The notes beneath the pieces were generated by a model. The model did no database searches, was not told the origin of the DNA, and saw only the letters and a list, made by a program, of their open reading frames with translations. A stretch of DNA of 64,000 nt from Qipengyuania gaetbuli (GTDB lineage: Bacteria > Pseudomonadota > Alphaproteobacteria > Sphingomonadales > Sphingomonadaceae). Positions 1 through 8,670 of the stretch are shown here, piece after piece (position 1 is the stretch's first letter; the number at the start of each line of letters is the position of its first letter). The position numbers and the translations under genes are program-made. The stretch is from the NCBI RefSeq assembly GCF_020171365.1, contig NZ_JAIUZO010000002.1, positions 2,078,001-2,142,000 on the forward strand, given 5' to 3'.

Positions 1-826
1 TAAGCGCTTGGTCGTGATACATGGCGAGCGCCGCGTCATAGGACTTGCGCGCGCGGGGCGTGAACAGTGCATCGCCGGGGTGCGGACCGGTCACTTCGAG
101 CCCTTCGGCGCGCAGGCGGGCGACGGCCGGCGCGATGATTCGCTGTTCCTCGTCGCCGAACCGTCCGTCCTCGCCTGCGTGTGGGTTGAGGCCGCAGACC
201 GCCAGCCTCGGGTTTTCGATGCCGAAATCGCGTTTGAGAGAAGCGTGGACGATGCGCGCGCGGTGGCAGATGAGGTCCTCGCTCAGCCGATCCGGCACTT
301 CGGACAGTGCGCAATGGACGGTCAGCGGTACGGCGCGCAGGCTCGGGCCGGCCAGCATCATCACCGCATCGCGCTGGTCGAGCCCGCAGGCGGCGGCAAG
401 ATACTCCGTCTGGCCCGGATGGTCGAAACCCACGCGGGCCAGTTCGCCCTTGGCTATCGGTGCGGTGACGACTGCGCCTGCCTCGCCGCGAAGGGCCAGC
501 CCGGTCGCCTGCTCCAGCGACTGCAGGGCAAGGCGCGCGCCGCCTTCGTCAGGCTGGCCTGGGCGAAAAGGTGCGTCCTCAAGCCCGAGCACAGGCAGCG
601 CCCGGTCGAAAACCTGCGCCGCATATTCCGGCCTCGCGATCCGCTCTACCGGCACCGAAAGGCCGCGTGAATGCGCTGCGGCACCAAGCACGCCTGCACC
701 GCCCGTCACGAAGAAGGGCGCAAGTCCTTCTGCCCGGCGGTTAGACCAGGCTGCGGCGATGATTTCCGGCCCGATCCCCGCAGGGTCGCCCAAGGATACG
801 GCGAGGGGGAGCGGGGCCGGCGTCAA
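1..826 (-). CDS. pdxA: 4-hydroxythreonine-4-phosphate dehydrogenase, 3' end cut by window edge
   Basis: NAD-dependent dehydrogenase of the DXP-dependent pyridoxal-phosphate pathway, acting on 4-phosphohydroxy-L-threonine in the cytoplasm. About 275 residues are present of a usual ~330. Reading in from the edge gives the family hallmark AMYHDQAL, and the N terminus reads LGDPAGIGPEI, the PdxA signature. The start is a TTG at 826 that shares bases with the surA stop (TTGA), so translation is probably coupled to surA. The lptD-surA-pdxA(-ksgA) order is typical of proteobacteria; ksgA would lie beyond the window. The product is secure. The TTG start is inferred from the overlap and from the absence of another start before the signature. 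Confidence 0.93.
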   Translation of the reverse strand, partial: MTPAPLPLAVSLGDPAGIGPEIIAAAWSNRRAEGLAPFFVTGGAGVLGAAAHSRGLSVPVERIARPEYAAQVFDRALPVLGLEDAPFRPGQPDEGGARLALQSLEQATGLALRGEAGAVVTAPIAKGELARVGFDHPGQTEYLAAACGLDQRDAVMMLAGPSLRAVPLTVHCALSEVPDRLSEDLICHRARIVHASLKRDFGIENPRLAVCGLNPHAGEDGRFGDEEQRIIAPAVARLRAEGLEVTGPHPGDALFTPRARKSYDAALAMYHDQAL

Positions 827-2175
827 TTATATTCGATATAGGCGTCGTTGCGCAGGTCGCGCAGGTAACGCTGCGCGGCGCGGTTGATACGCTCGTCCTC
901 GATCTGCTGCATCAGCGTGTCGAAGTCCGGCCCTGCCTGCACTTCCGGATCGTCCCGGCCGCACAGCATGAGCACGCGCACACCGTCCTTCGCATCGCCG
1001 AAGGGCGGGGTCATCTCGCCGATGTTGAGGTTGAGGATCAGCTGCTGGAGTTGCTCGGGAAGCGCGCGGGCACGCAGCTGGTCGTTGTCGACCACGCTGG
1101 CACCGATCGAATCCGCGATCTCGTTCGCGCTGCCGCAACCGCGCATGGTTTCGAGGCCCTGCAGGAAACCCTGCAGCTTGGCTTCGTTCTGCGCCTGGGT
1201 GGCGTTCGGGTCGAACTGGATCTGGATCTGCTTCAGGCTCAGCATCGCGTCGCGCGGATCGGCGGTGAGCACTTGGCGCTTCTCGATCAGGTAGAGAATC
1301 GAATAGCCGCCGGGGATGGCAATCGGGCCGACCAGCTGGCCGGGCTGCATTTCCCGCGCAACCGCTTCGAGCTGTGCATTCTTGAGCTGCGGCAGGCGGA
1401 TCCAGCCAAGGTCGCCGCCAACGGCAGCGGTGGACGCTTCGGAGAACTGGCGCGCATAGGCGACGAAGCTGCCGCCCTGGCGCAGCTGCTCCACGATCTT
1501 CATCGCGTTGGCTTCGACCGCGGCCTGGTTTTCAGGCGTTGCCGAGAGATAGATTTCGCCAAGGCGGTATTCCTCGGTGCCCTTCGAGGCTTCGAGGCGC
1601 TGCATGAGCTCGTTCACTTCTTCGGCCGACACGTTCACGAAGAAAGCGACCTTCTGGCGCAGCAGGCGCTGCCAGGCGAGTTCGCCGTGGATCTGGCGCT
1701 TGAGCGAGGCCGGCGCGGAGCCGATGGAGCGCAGGTAGCTGTCCATTTCCGCGAGCGGGCGTTCGTTCTGCGCGGCGAGACGGGCGTAGGTCTGGTCGAT
1801 TTCCGCCTGCTCGATCTTGATGTCCTCGGCTTCGGCAGCCTGGATTTGCAGGGTCTCGTCGATGAGATTGCGCAGGACCTGTGCGCGCACGCGCTGCATT
1901 TCCTCGGGCGACATCTCGCCCCGGCTCGCATCGACGAGCAGCGCCACGCGCTGATCGAGATCGGTGCCGGTGATGACGTGGCCGTTCACCACCGCGGTCG
2001 CCTTGCGGACGTTCGGGTCGGGATTGGTCAGCATGGTGACCTGTTGCGGCAGGTCGAGCGTGTTCGCGGTCACGCTGGCTTGCGCAAGCAGTCCTGCCGG
2101 GCTGGCAGCGAAGGCAAGTGCGGCGGCGACCGGTGCGGCAGCGCCGCAATATTTGGCAAGCAGTTTTGCGTTCAC
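823..2175 (-). CDS. surA: Periplasmic chaperone / peptidyl-prolyl isomerase SurA
   Basis: Periplasmic chaperone that escorts outer-membrane beta-barrel proteins to the BAM complex. The 450-residue product has a signal peptide (basic NAKLLAKY, hydrophobic AAALAFAASPAGLLAQA), a SurA N-terminal helical domain, then a parvulin PPIC domain at about 240-345 containing GGDLGWIRLPQL. I chose the GTG at 2175 because it puts the signal peptide at the N terminus. An in-frame ATG at 2295 would add 40 non-signal residues. It sits 145 bp downstream of lptD, whose barrel product is a classic SurA client, and overlaps pdxA by 4 bp. Confidence 0.93.
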   Translation of the reverse strand: MNAKLLAKYCGAAAPVAAALAFAASPAGLLAQASVTANTLDLPQQVTMLTNPDPNVRKATAVVNGHVITGTDLDQRVALLVDASRGEMSPEEMQRVRAQVLRNLIDETLQIQAAEAEDIKIEQAEIDQTYARLAAQNERPLAEMDSYLRSIGSAPASLKRQIHGELAWQRLLRQKVAFFVNVSAEEVNELMQRLEASKGTEEYRLGEIYLSATPENQAAVEANAMKIVEQLRQGGSFVAYARQFSEASTAAVGGDLGWIRLPQLKNAQLEAVAREMQPGQLVGPIAIPGGYSILYLIEKRQVLTADPRDAMLSLKQIQIQFDPNATQAQNEAKLQGFLQGLETMRGCGSANEIADSIGASVVDNDQLRARALPEQLQQLILNLNIGEMTPPFGDAKDGVRVLMLCGRDDPEVQAGPDFDTLMQQIEDERINRAAQRYLRDLRNDAYIEYN

Positions 2176-2320
2176 GCGTCTCAAATCCAGTTGCGGCGCG
2201 GCCAGCGCGCCCGGGTAGTTCCGGCCTTTGCCGCACAGCGGCTTAACCGTAGCTGATTGGTGGGCGCGGATAGCGCGTTTGCTCCGCGCTGCCAACCACG
2301 CCCGGCCAAGCGATCACCGC

Positions 2321-4675
2321 CTATCTGAAGCCCAGGTTCTTGAGGCTGAAATAGAGCTGGAAGGTATCGCCTCGTTCCGCGTCGCCTGCGGACACGTAAT
2401 CGCGCCGCCATGTCAGGCCCATTTCGAGGCAATCGTCCTGGTAGGCAACGCCAAGGCGCGTGCGGATCGGCTGGAATCCGTCGCTCGACAGGGTCGGGTC
2501 CTCGTCGCGATTGGTGAGGTTGAACACGCCCGATCCGAAGACCGACCAGTAATTGGCGATCGAGACGCGGGCAGCCGCGCGCAATTCCTCGCGGTCCTGG
2601 AGGTCTTCCACCGTCGTGATGTCGCGGTTGAGGCGCAGGTAGCCGACTTCCATGTAGGTCTTGCTGGACCCGACCGTGGCATCGAGTTCGTTCCGGCGGA
2701 CAGCGAGGTTGTCCTTGTCGAGCCTAAACCGGTGGGTGAACTTCACGAAATCGCGGAAACGCAGTTCCGTGCGGCCCACGATGTCGCTGACACGTTCTGA
2801 CAGGCCTGTGCCATCGGGGAAAATCTCGCGGTCGGCATCCAGACGGTAAGACTGGCCGAGCGTCGTCTTGATCTCCCAGCCGGGGCGGCGCAGCTCCCAG
2901 TCGAAGCCATAGGTCACGCGCGCGCCGTCCTCGACCCGGTCATACCCGGGGAAGCGGTTGAGCGCGAAGAGGTTCGAGTCTTCCAGGTCGATTGCGCGTG
3001 CATCCTCGTTGGGGATGGCAAGGTTGCGGATCGGAGGTGTGGCGACCAGCTGGACGCGCGGAGTGAAGACCTGCGTTCCGCCGAAAAGTTCGCCCACGAA
3101 GGGCCATTGCACGTCGATCGCGCCCAGCGCCACGCCGCGTGCCTGCCAGCCGGTATCCCCGCGATAGGAGACGGTCTGGGTCAGATCGTTCTGGTCGGAA
3201 TGGTAGACATCGCCGCGCAGCATGCCGGTAACTGTCACCACCTGTCCCATGCCGGTGACGCGCCTGAGGTCCCATTGCGCCTTGGCAAAGGCGCGCTGCG
3301 TGTCCTGTCCGATGTCGCGGGTGATGGCGAGCGTATTGGCCTGCAGCAGGACATTGCCGCCCAAAACCGGATCGTCGAGCTTCAGCCGGTAATCGAGCAC
3401 GGGCAGGGCGATCGGTACCTGCCCCTGGTCCTGGTTCAGCCGCAGCGTCTGCGTGGCCCAGCCGGCCAGCGAGAAATAGGAGTTGCGGTCGATCCGCTCC
3501 AGTTCGACCATGGACCGCAGGCGGTCGTCGCGGCTGATGTCGTAGCGGCGCAGGAAGGTCCGGTCACTGGCGAGCCGGATCGAACTCGTCAGGCTCCATT
3601 CCGGGGTGAACTGGAAAGTCCCGTTGGCAAAGACGTAGCCACGCGCTTCGCTGTCGAAGGACTCATTGCTTCCGGCAGCGGTCAGGCGGCGGCTGTGCGT
3701 GGCATGGCCGGTAATCTGGTAGGCACCCTTGTCGGTGAGGTGGCGCCACTGCGCGGACACCATGGGCGGCGCTTCGGTGAAGACATAGCCCGAAACCGTC
3801 AGGTCCTTGCTGTCGTCGAAGCGGATGTAATAGCTGCCCGAAACCTCGACGCCGTTGCTTTCCGAAATCCGCAGGTCGGGCACCAGGAAACCGCTGACCG
3901 CGCCGCCGTCGGTGCGAATGGCAAGGCCCGGAAGGGGAAGCAGCCGGGCACCGAACAGTTCGAGGTAGGCGCCCCTGAACCGGACTTGCGAATCGGCGGG
4001 GTCGTAAATCACCCGCTCGGCAGTGATGCGCCAGCTGGGCTCCTTCGGGCAGCCGTCCGGCGATACCACTGCGCAGGCGCTATAGGCGGCCTGCTCGAGC
4101 GAGATGGTGCCGTCGGTCTCGCGAATCCCGCGATTGGCGGCAAGCCGGCCGCCCTGGCGCAGGGCCAGGAGCAGGTTCTCCAGCGCACCGGCCTCGAACT
4201 CGTCGGTCAGCTCGACCTGGTCGGCGAAGAGCTGGTTGCCGTTGTCGTCAACGAAGCGGACGTTGCCGGACGCGACAATGACGCCGGTGCGCCTGCTCCA
4301 GCTGACGCTGTCCGCGCGTACCGACCGTTCGCCAGAACGCAGCACCACATTGCCTTCGGCCGTGACGATTTCCGCGTCGGCATCATAGCTCAGGATATCG
4401 GAGGCAAAGGCGATCTGCCGTTCGCCCGCCTCGTTGAATTCGGGTCCGGGTGGCGGGTCGAGCTCGCTGGCCGGCTCAAGCAGCTCTACCTCGCGGGCGA
4501 GCGGCGGCGGGAGGTCGCTCGGCGCCTCGCCCTGCGGTTCCTCGACCGTGCCGGTTCCAGTCGCTGCTCCGTCCTGCGCAGCCAGCGGCGTTGCCGCCAT
4601 GAGCGCAACGAGACCCGCACCTGTCCCCAGGGCGTGCAACAGGGCAGGGCGCGAAGTCCGGGGGTGCTGGCGCAT
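2321..4675 (-). CDS. lptD: LPS assembly outer-membrane protein LptD
   Basis: Outer-membrane beta-barrel that, with LptE, inserts lipopolysaccharide into the outer leaflet. The 784-residue product has a signal peptide ending near LAAQDG, a proline/glutamate-rich linker, an OstA/LptA-like jelly-roll (about 85-200: ASDILSYDADAEIVTAEGNV) and a long barrel domain ending in the aromatic motif LYFSLKNLGFR. The start at 4675 gives a proper signal peptide (MRQHPRTSRPALLHALG); longer in-frame extensions run into pepA on the other strand. The 100 bp between it and pepA must hold divergent promoters. Confidence 0.95.
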   Translation of the reverse strand: MRQHPRTSRPALLHALGTGAGLVALMAATPLAAQDGAATGTGTVEEPQGEAPSDLPPPLAREVELLEPASELDPPPGPEFNEAGERQIAFASDILSYDADAEIVTAEGNVVLRSGERSVRADSVSWSRRTGVIVASGNVRFVDDNGNQLFADQVELTDEFEAGALENLLLALRQGGRLAANRGIRETDGTISLEQAAYSACAVVSPDGCPKEPSWRITAERVIYDPADSQVRFRGAYLELFGARLLPLPGLAIRTDGGAVSGFLVPDLRISESNGVEVSGSYYIRFDDSKDLTVSGYVFTEAPPMVSAQWRHLTDKGAYQITGHATHSRRLTAAGSNESFDSEARGYVFANGTFQFTPEWSLTSSIRLASDRTFLRRYDISRDDRLRSMVELERIDRNSYFSLAGWATQTLRLNQDQGQVPIALPVLDYRLKLDDPVLGGNVLLQANTLAITRDIGQDTQRAFAKAQWDLRRVTGMGQVVTVTGMLRGDVYHSDQNDLTQTVSYRGDTGWQARGVALGAIDVQWPFVGELFGGTQVFTPRVQLVATPPIRNLAIPNEDARAIDLEDSNLFALNRFPGYDRVEDGARVTYGFDWELRRPGWEIKTTLGQSYRLDADREIFPDGTGLSERVSDIVGRTELRFRDFVKFTHRFRLDKDNLAVRRNELDATVGSSKTYMEVGYLRLNRDITTVEDLQDREELRAAARVSIANYWSVFGSGVFNLTNRDEDPTLSSDGFQPIRTRLGVAYQDDCLEMGLTWRRDYVSAGDAERGDTFQLYFSLKNLGFR

Positions 4676-4775
4676 GGCTTGCCTATCGCACCGCCCACGC
4701 CTAATCGCAATCGCCATCCTTGGCGGCCCGGCAGCGAGCGAAAGGGCCGCTTCAGACAGATTTCCGGGAGTTTCC

Positions 4776-6236
4776 ATGCACATCCAGTTCAGCCAGACCC
4801 TACCGCAAGCGGCGCGCCTCATTGCGCATGTCGTCGACAAGGGCAAGCTTCCCTCGTCGCTTCCCGCTGCAATGCGTGCCGGCGCGGACGCCGCGCGGTT
4901 CAAGGGCAATACCGGCCAGACCTTCGATGGTTTCATCGAAGCCGCGGATGGCGCTGCACGGCTGGCGCTGGCGGGTTCGGGCGAGGCTTCGGACGATGCA
5001 CGCCTCGCCAACCTTGAGAAAGCGGGCGCAGCGCTCGCGGCGAAATACCAGTGCAGCGGGGACGAGGAACTGGTCCTCGACTTTACCGAGAACCGCCTCT
5101 CGGCCGAAGAAGTCGGCCATGTCCTGCTGGGCCTGCGCCTGCGCAACTGGCGCTACGACATCTATCGCACGAAGATGAAGGACGACCAGAAGGTCACCTT
5201 GAAGAAAGTCACCGTCGTCGGAGCACCCGACGATGCCGACACGGCATGGAACGAGCTGACGGCGCTTGCCGAAGGTGTCGAATTCACGCGCGAACTGGTG
5301 ACCGAGCCGGCCAATATCATCTACCCCGAAACCTTCGTCGAACGCTGCCAGCAGCGCTTTGCGGGTACGGGTGCGGAATTGATCGTGCTCGATGAAAAGC
5401 AGATGGAAGAGCTCGGCATGGGCTCGCTGCTCGGCGTCGGCCAGGGCTCGGTGCGCGAATCGCGCATCCTCGCCATCCGCTGGAACGGCGGCGAGCCGGG
5501 CGAGCGTCCGGTCGCCTTCGTCGGCAAGGGCGTGACCTTCGACACCGGCGGTATCTCGATCAAGCCGGGGCCGGGCATGGAAGACATGAAGTGGGACATG
5601 GGCGGCGCCGGCGCGGTTGCGGGCGGTATGCTCGCCCTCGTCAAGCGCAAGGCCAAGGCCAATGTTGTGGGCGTCATGGGTCTCGTCGAGAACATGCCCG
5701 ACGGCAATGCGCAGCGCCCGGGCGACGTCGTCACCTCGATGAGCGGACAGACCATCGAAGTGCTTAACACCGATGCCGAAGGCCGCCTGGTGCTGGCCGA
5801 CGCGCTGCACTGGACGCAGCAGGAATTCGAACCGACCCGCATCGTCGATTTCGCCACGCTGACCGGCGCGATCATCATCTCGCTCGGCAATGAATATGCC
5901 GGCCTGTTCTCCAACGACGACAGCCTTGCCAAGGACCTCATCGAGGCGGGCGAGGCGACCGGCGACACCATGTGGCGGATGCCGCTGGGCAAGGCATACG
6001 ACAAGCTGATCGACAGCCCGATCGCCGACATGAAGAATATCGGCGGCAAGGGAGCAGGCTCGATCACGGCGGCACAGTTCCTGCAGCGCTTCATCGCCGA
6101 CGACACGCCCTGGGCGCACATCGACATCGCCGGGAAGGCGTGGTCGGACAAGCCGGGCCGGACCTGGGGCAAGGGCGCCACGGGCTACGGTGTGCGCCTG
6201 ATCGACCGGCTGGTGTCGGAAACCGTCGAAGGCTGA
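4776..6236 (+). CDS. pepA: Leucyl aminopeptidase (M17)
   Basis: Cytosolic two-metal M17 aminopeptidase that releases N-terminal residues from peptides. The 486-residue product has an N-terminal macro-like domain and a C-terminal catalytic domain with the M17 signature [12 protein letters not shown] and the metal-binding stretch [15 protein letters not shown]. The start ATG at 4776 follows a GGGAG Shine-Dalgarno at 4766-4770. It is divergent from lptD and is followed by the DUF2256 and holC genes, which form a tight unit. Next to holC, pepA is a common neighbour in proteobacteria. Confidence 0.96.
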   Translation: MHIQFSQTLPQAARLIAHVVDKGKLPSSLPAAMRAGADAARFKGNTGQTFDGFIEAADGAARLALAGSGEASDDARLANLEKAGAALAAKYQCSGDEELVLDFTENRLSAEEVGHVLLGLRLRNWRYDIYRTKMKDDQKVTLKKVTVVGAPDDADTAWNELTALAEGVEFTRELVTEPANIIYPETFVERCQQRFAGTGAELIVLDEKQMEELGMGSLLGVGQGSVRESRILAIRWNGGEPGERPVAFVGKGVTFDTGGISIKPGPGMEDMKWDMGGAGAVAGGMLALVKRKAKANVVGVMGLVENMPDGNAQRPGDVVTSMSGQTIEVLNTDAEGRLVLADALHWTQQEFEPTRIVDFATLTGAIIISLGNEYAGLFSNDDSLAKDLIEAGEATGDTMWRMPLGKAYDKLIDSPIADMKNIGGKGAGSITAAQFLQRFIADDTPWAHIDIAGKAWSDKPGRTWGKGATGYGVRLIDRLVSETVEG

Positions 6237-6261
6237 TCGAAAGGGCGATCCCATTCCCAAG

Positions 6262-6408
6262 ATGCGCCGAAAGGGAGACCTGCCGACCAAGGTCTGCGAG
6301 GCCTGCGGGCTCCCTTTCGCCTGGCGCAAGAAATGGGAACGGGACTGGGACAACGTCCGGTACTGTTCGGAACGGTGCCGGCGCAGCAAGGGCAAGGCCA
6401 GCGCATGA
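6262..6408 (+). CDS. DUF2256 small zinc-ribbon-like protein
   Basis: A 48-residue basic protein carrying the DUF2256 pattern: [20 protein letters not shown] followed by VRYCSERCR. The CxxC and CxxxC pairs suggest one structural zinc. The family is widespread but its function is unknown, and proteins of this size are often missed by annotation. It lies 25 bp after pepA, and its stop overlaps the holC start (ATGA at 6405-6408), so it is co-translated with holC. That could hint at a nucleic-acid role, but this is inference from context only. Confidence 0.85.
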   Translation: MRRKGDLPTKVCEACGLPFAWRKKWERDWDNVRYCSERCRRSKGKASA

Positions 6409-6848
6409 CCCGGGTGGATTTCTACCAGCTCAGCCGTGACCCCGTCGACGTGACCGTCGTGAAGCTGGCGGGTAAGGTCCTGCAGGCCGGTGAACGGCTG
6501 CTGGTGGTCGCTGCCGATCCCGCGCTGCGCGAACGATTGGGCAAGGCGCTGTGGGCAAAGGGCGGCGGCAGTTTCCTCGCCAATGGCTCGGCCGATGCGC
6601 CCCATGCCGCGCGCCAGCCGATCCTCGTGTCCGACGGCTGTGCGGCGCCGAACGAAGCCTCCATGGCGATCCTCGCCGACGGTGTCTGGCGGGAAGAGGC
6701 GACTGCCTTTGCGCGCGTTATGCTGCTGTTCGACGAGGCCGCGACAGAAGCGGCGCGCAATCTCTGGCGCGAGCTTGCCCCGCGCGAGGATATCGACAAC
6801 CGGATCTTCAAGCAGACCCCCGAAGGCGGCTGGCGCGAGGGGCGCTGA
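6405..6848 (+). CDS. holC: DNA polymerase III subunit chi
   Basis: Chi subunit of the clamp-loader assembly; it links the replisome to SSB on single-stranded DNA. The 147-residue product starts [10 protein letters not shown] and contains the chi-like [16 protein letters not shown] near the C terminus. The ATG at 6405 overlaps the preceding stop by 4 bp, so translation is coupled. A longer in-frame start at 6333 would run through the DUF2256 gene and is unlikely. The pepA-holC linkage supports the call. Confidence 0.9.
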   Translation: MTRVDFYQLSRDPVDVTVVKLAGKVLQAGERLLVVAADPALRERLGKALWAKGGGSFLANGSADAPHAARQPILVSDGCAAPNEASMAILADGVWREEATAFARVMLLFDEAATEAARNLWRELAPREDIDNRIFKQTPEGGWREGR

Positions 6849-6890
6849 GGCGCGCAGGAACACAAGCGCCTCCCGCCCGTCATCAGGTGT

Positions 6891-7412
6891 ATGGGGCGAT
6901 TTCTGATACCTGCGGCAATGATGGCCATGCTGATCTCCGCTTGTGAGAGCGAAGAAAGGGTGACGCGCACAGAAGAAGGCCCTTCTGCTGTGGCGGATGC
7001 CGGCGGCAGCTATACGGTTGACCGCGCAACGGGCGAGGTCCGCGCCACGCACACCGATGCCGAGGGAGTGACCACGACCCTCGCCGCAGGCGAAAGGGTC
7101 GATCCGGGGCTTCCCGCACCCTTTGCACTACCGCGCGGCGCGACGGTCATTCGCGCAACCCGCGTCGAGCAAGGCGAGGGCAGGCTGGTCACGGTCGAAT
7201 TCACCAGCGACATGGGAGTGGTGGAACTGGCGGACTTCTATCGTACACTCGCGACGTCGAGTGGTTTCGATCTCACGTCCGACCTTCCCGGAAAGGCAGG
7301 CGCAATCCTCGCCGGACGCAAGACGGCAGGCGCAATGACGTTTACACTCCAGGCCAAGCCGCAGGATTACGGCACCGATGCGCAGATCACCGTCGGGCTG
7401 GGCATCGGCTAA
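6891..7412 (+). CDS. Predicted lipoprotein of unknown function
   Basis: A 173-residue protein with a short signal peptide and lipobox (AMLISAC, Cys about residue 18), so it is probably a lipid-anchored periplasmic protein. The rest is soluble, with a glycine/alanine-rich middle (GSYTVDRATGEV) and a C-terminal alpha/beta part (VVELADFYRTLATSSGFDLT). I do not recognise a family. It is 42 bp after holC and 87 bp before ndk. The gap to ndk holds a GC-rich inverted repeat around 7426-7450 (GCGCGCCC...GGGCGCGC) without a T run. Confidence 0.75.
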   Translation: MGRFLIPAAMMAMLISACESEERVTRTEEGPSAVADAGGSYTVDRATGEVRATHTDAEGVTTTLAAGERVDPGLPAPFALPRGATVIRATRVEQGEGRLVTVEFTSDMGVVELADFYRTLATSSGFDLTSDLPGKAGAILAGRKTAGAMTFTLQAKPQDYGTDAQITVGLGIG

Positions 7413-7499
7413 CAAGCTTGCTCGCGCGCCCTCCCGGCGCTAGGGGCGCGCCCGAGAACTCTCTCCCCCATAAAAGACACTTCGCAAGGAACACACATC

Positions 7500-7922
7500 A
7501 TGGCGGTTACCCGCACCTTTTCGATCATCAAGCCCGATGCCACCCGCCGCAACCTGACCGGCGCGGTCACCAAGATGCTGGAAGACGCCGGCCTGCGCGT
7601 CGTTGCTTCCAAGCGCATCCACATGACCCGCGAACAGGCCGAAGGCTTCTACGCGGTCCACAAGGAACGCCCCTTCTTCGGTGAACTGGTCGACTTCATG
7701 ATCTCGGGTCCGGTCGTCGTGCAGGTCCTCGAAGGCGAAGACGCCGTGAAGCGCAACCGCGACGTGATGGGCGCCACCAACCCGGCCGATGCCGACGAAG
7801 GCACCATCCGCAAGACCTACGCCGAATCGATCGAAGCGAACTCGGTCCACGGTTCGGACAGCGACGAAAACGCCAAGATCGAAATCGACTTCTTCTTCAA
7901 CGAAGACGAAATCGTCGGCTAA
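7500..7922 (+). CDS. ndk: Nucleoside diphosphate kinase
   Basis: Transfers the gamma phosphate from ATP to nucleoside diphosphates through a phosphohistidine. The 140-residue product is full length for the family. Lys11 in [10 protein letters not shown], the substrate-loop [16 protein letters not shown], and the catalytic His117 in NSVHGSDS are all present. An AAGGA ribosome site (7487-7491) precedes the ATG. Strong hairpins follow the stop (7937-8008) and probably end the transcript. Confidence 0.98.
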   Translation: MAVTRTFSIIKPDATRRNLTGAVTKMLEDAGLRVVASKRIHMTREQAEGFYAVHKERPFFGELVDFMISGPVVVQVLEGEDAVKRNRDVMGATNPADADEGTIRKTYAESIEANSVHGSDSDENAKIEIDFFFNEDEIVG

Positions 7923-7972
7923 CATTTGTTGGCTTTCGGGGAGATCATCCCCGGGGACTCTGACGAGTTAGG

Positions 7973-8008
7973 TAACGGGCGCATCCTCTGGTAGGATTGC
8001 GCCCGTTA
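7973..8008 (+). terminator. Long hairpin after ndk, abutting the next start codon
   Basis: TAACGGGCGCATCC (7973-7986) pairs with GGATTGCGCCCGTTA (7994-8008) around a 7-base loop, with one bulged base. A smaller hairpin CGGGG...CCCCG lies just upstream, near 7937-7955. No U-tract follows on the plus strand, so it is not a canonical intrinsic terminator. It may be a 3'-stabilising or Rho-assisted structure. The last paired base is the A of the ATG at 8008. Confidence 0.5.
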
Positions 8009-8448
8009 TGATTCCCGCGATTCTCCCCTCTACCCGGGAGCGCAGGCGTCACGTGCGCGCCGTGCAAAGCTTTCGGGATGCCCTAAACCGGCGAGACATG
8101 GATGCCGTGCGCAACCACGTGGCGCCGGGAATTGTGGTGCACGACCAGTCGGGACACCGGATCGAGGGGCGGGAGCGGTATCTCGCCATGCAGGATTCGT
8201 TTTTGAAAGCGGCGGGGTATCCGACCATCATTCTGGTCTCGGTCGAGCCCAATCGGGACGAGGTCCTGGTCCGCGGCCATGTCGAAGGCGGCGACGAGCG
8301 TGTGAACGGCACTATCATGTGGCGCGTCAGCTTCGAGGGCACTTCGATCTCGCAGATCGAGATCACGCGCAATCCCGACGGTATCAGCCTGCCGCGTTTC
8401 GCATCGGTATTCAGGAAGAGGGAAGAGCGAGCGACCAGCTTCGCCTGA
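8008..8448 (+). CDS. NTF2-fold / SnoaL-like protein
   Basis: A 146-residue protein with the NTF2-like pattern: helix RAVQSFRDALNRRDMDAVRNH, strand IVVHDQSGHRIEGRERYL, then RVSFEGTSISQIEITR. SnoaL-like proteins of this size include isomerases, hydrolases and many orphans, so no reaction can be assigned. The ATG at 8008 lies directly at the foot of a strong hairpin. A GTG at 8053 or later could be the true start and would still keep the fold. No signal peptide is seen. Confidence 0.7.
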   Translation: MIPAILPSTRERRRHVRAVQSFRDALNRRDMDAVRNHVAPGIVVHDQSGHRIEGRERYLAMQDSFLKAAGYPTIILVSVEPNRDEVLVRGHVEGGDERVNGTIMWRVSFEGTSISQIEITRNPDGISLPRFASVFRKREERATSFA

Positions 8449-8463
8449 CGGCTGATCGCAACT

Positions 8464-8670
8464 CTATTGGGCGCCGTCGCCACCCCGGCCTGCCATCCAC
8501 CGTTTCACGAGAAACCGGAGAAGGTGCGCGCCGGCAAACGCGCCTGCGACGACCAGCACAGCCTGCAGCGGGTTCACTTCTTCCTCGAAACCGGCATCGC
8601 CCTGGACCGCGATCATCACCAGCGCAGCTGCTGCGAGGATGAAGAAAAGGTAGGGGGTGATGCGCTGCAT
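8464..8670 (-). CDS. Small membrane protein
   Basis: A 68-residue protein with two hydrophobic helices (YLFFILAAAALVMIAV and LQAVLVVAGAFAGAHLL) and a basic C terminus (RFLVKRWMAGRGG). The family is not recognised. The start ATG at 8670 overlaps the purN stop (TGATG), so it is the last gene of the purM-purN unit and translationally coupled. Longer in-frame starts would run back into purN. Confidence 0.65.
   Translation of the reverse strand: MQRITPYLFFILAAAALVMIAVQGDAGFEEEVNPLQAVLVVAGAFAGAHLLRFLVKRWMAGRGGDGAQ

Noticed and set aside
4800..7052. 750-codon open frame on the minus strand opposite pepA and holC
   Set aside because: It lies across three confirmed plus-strand genes and has no domain motif; a shadow frame.
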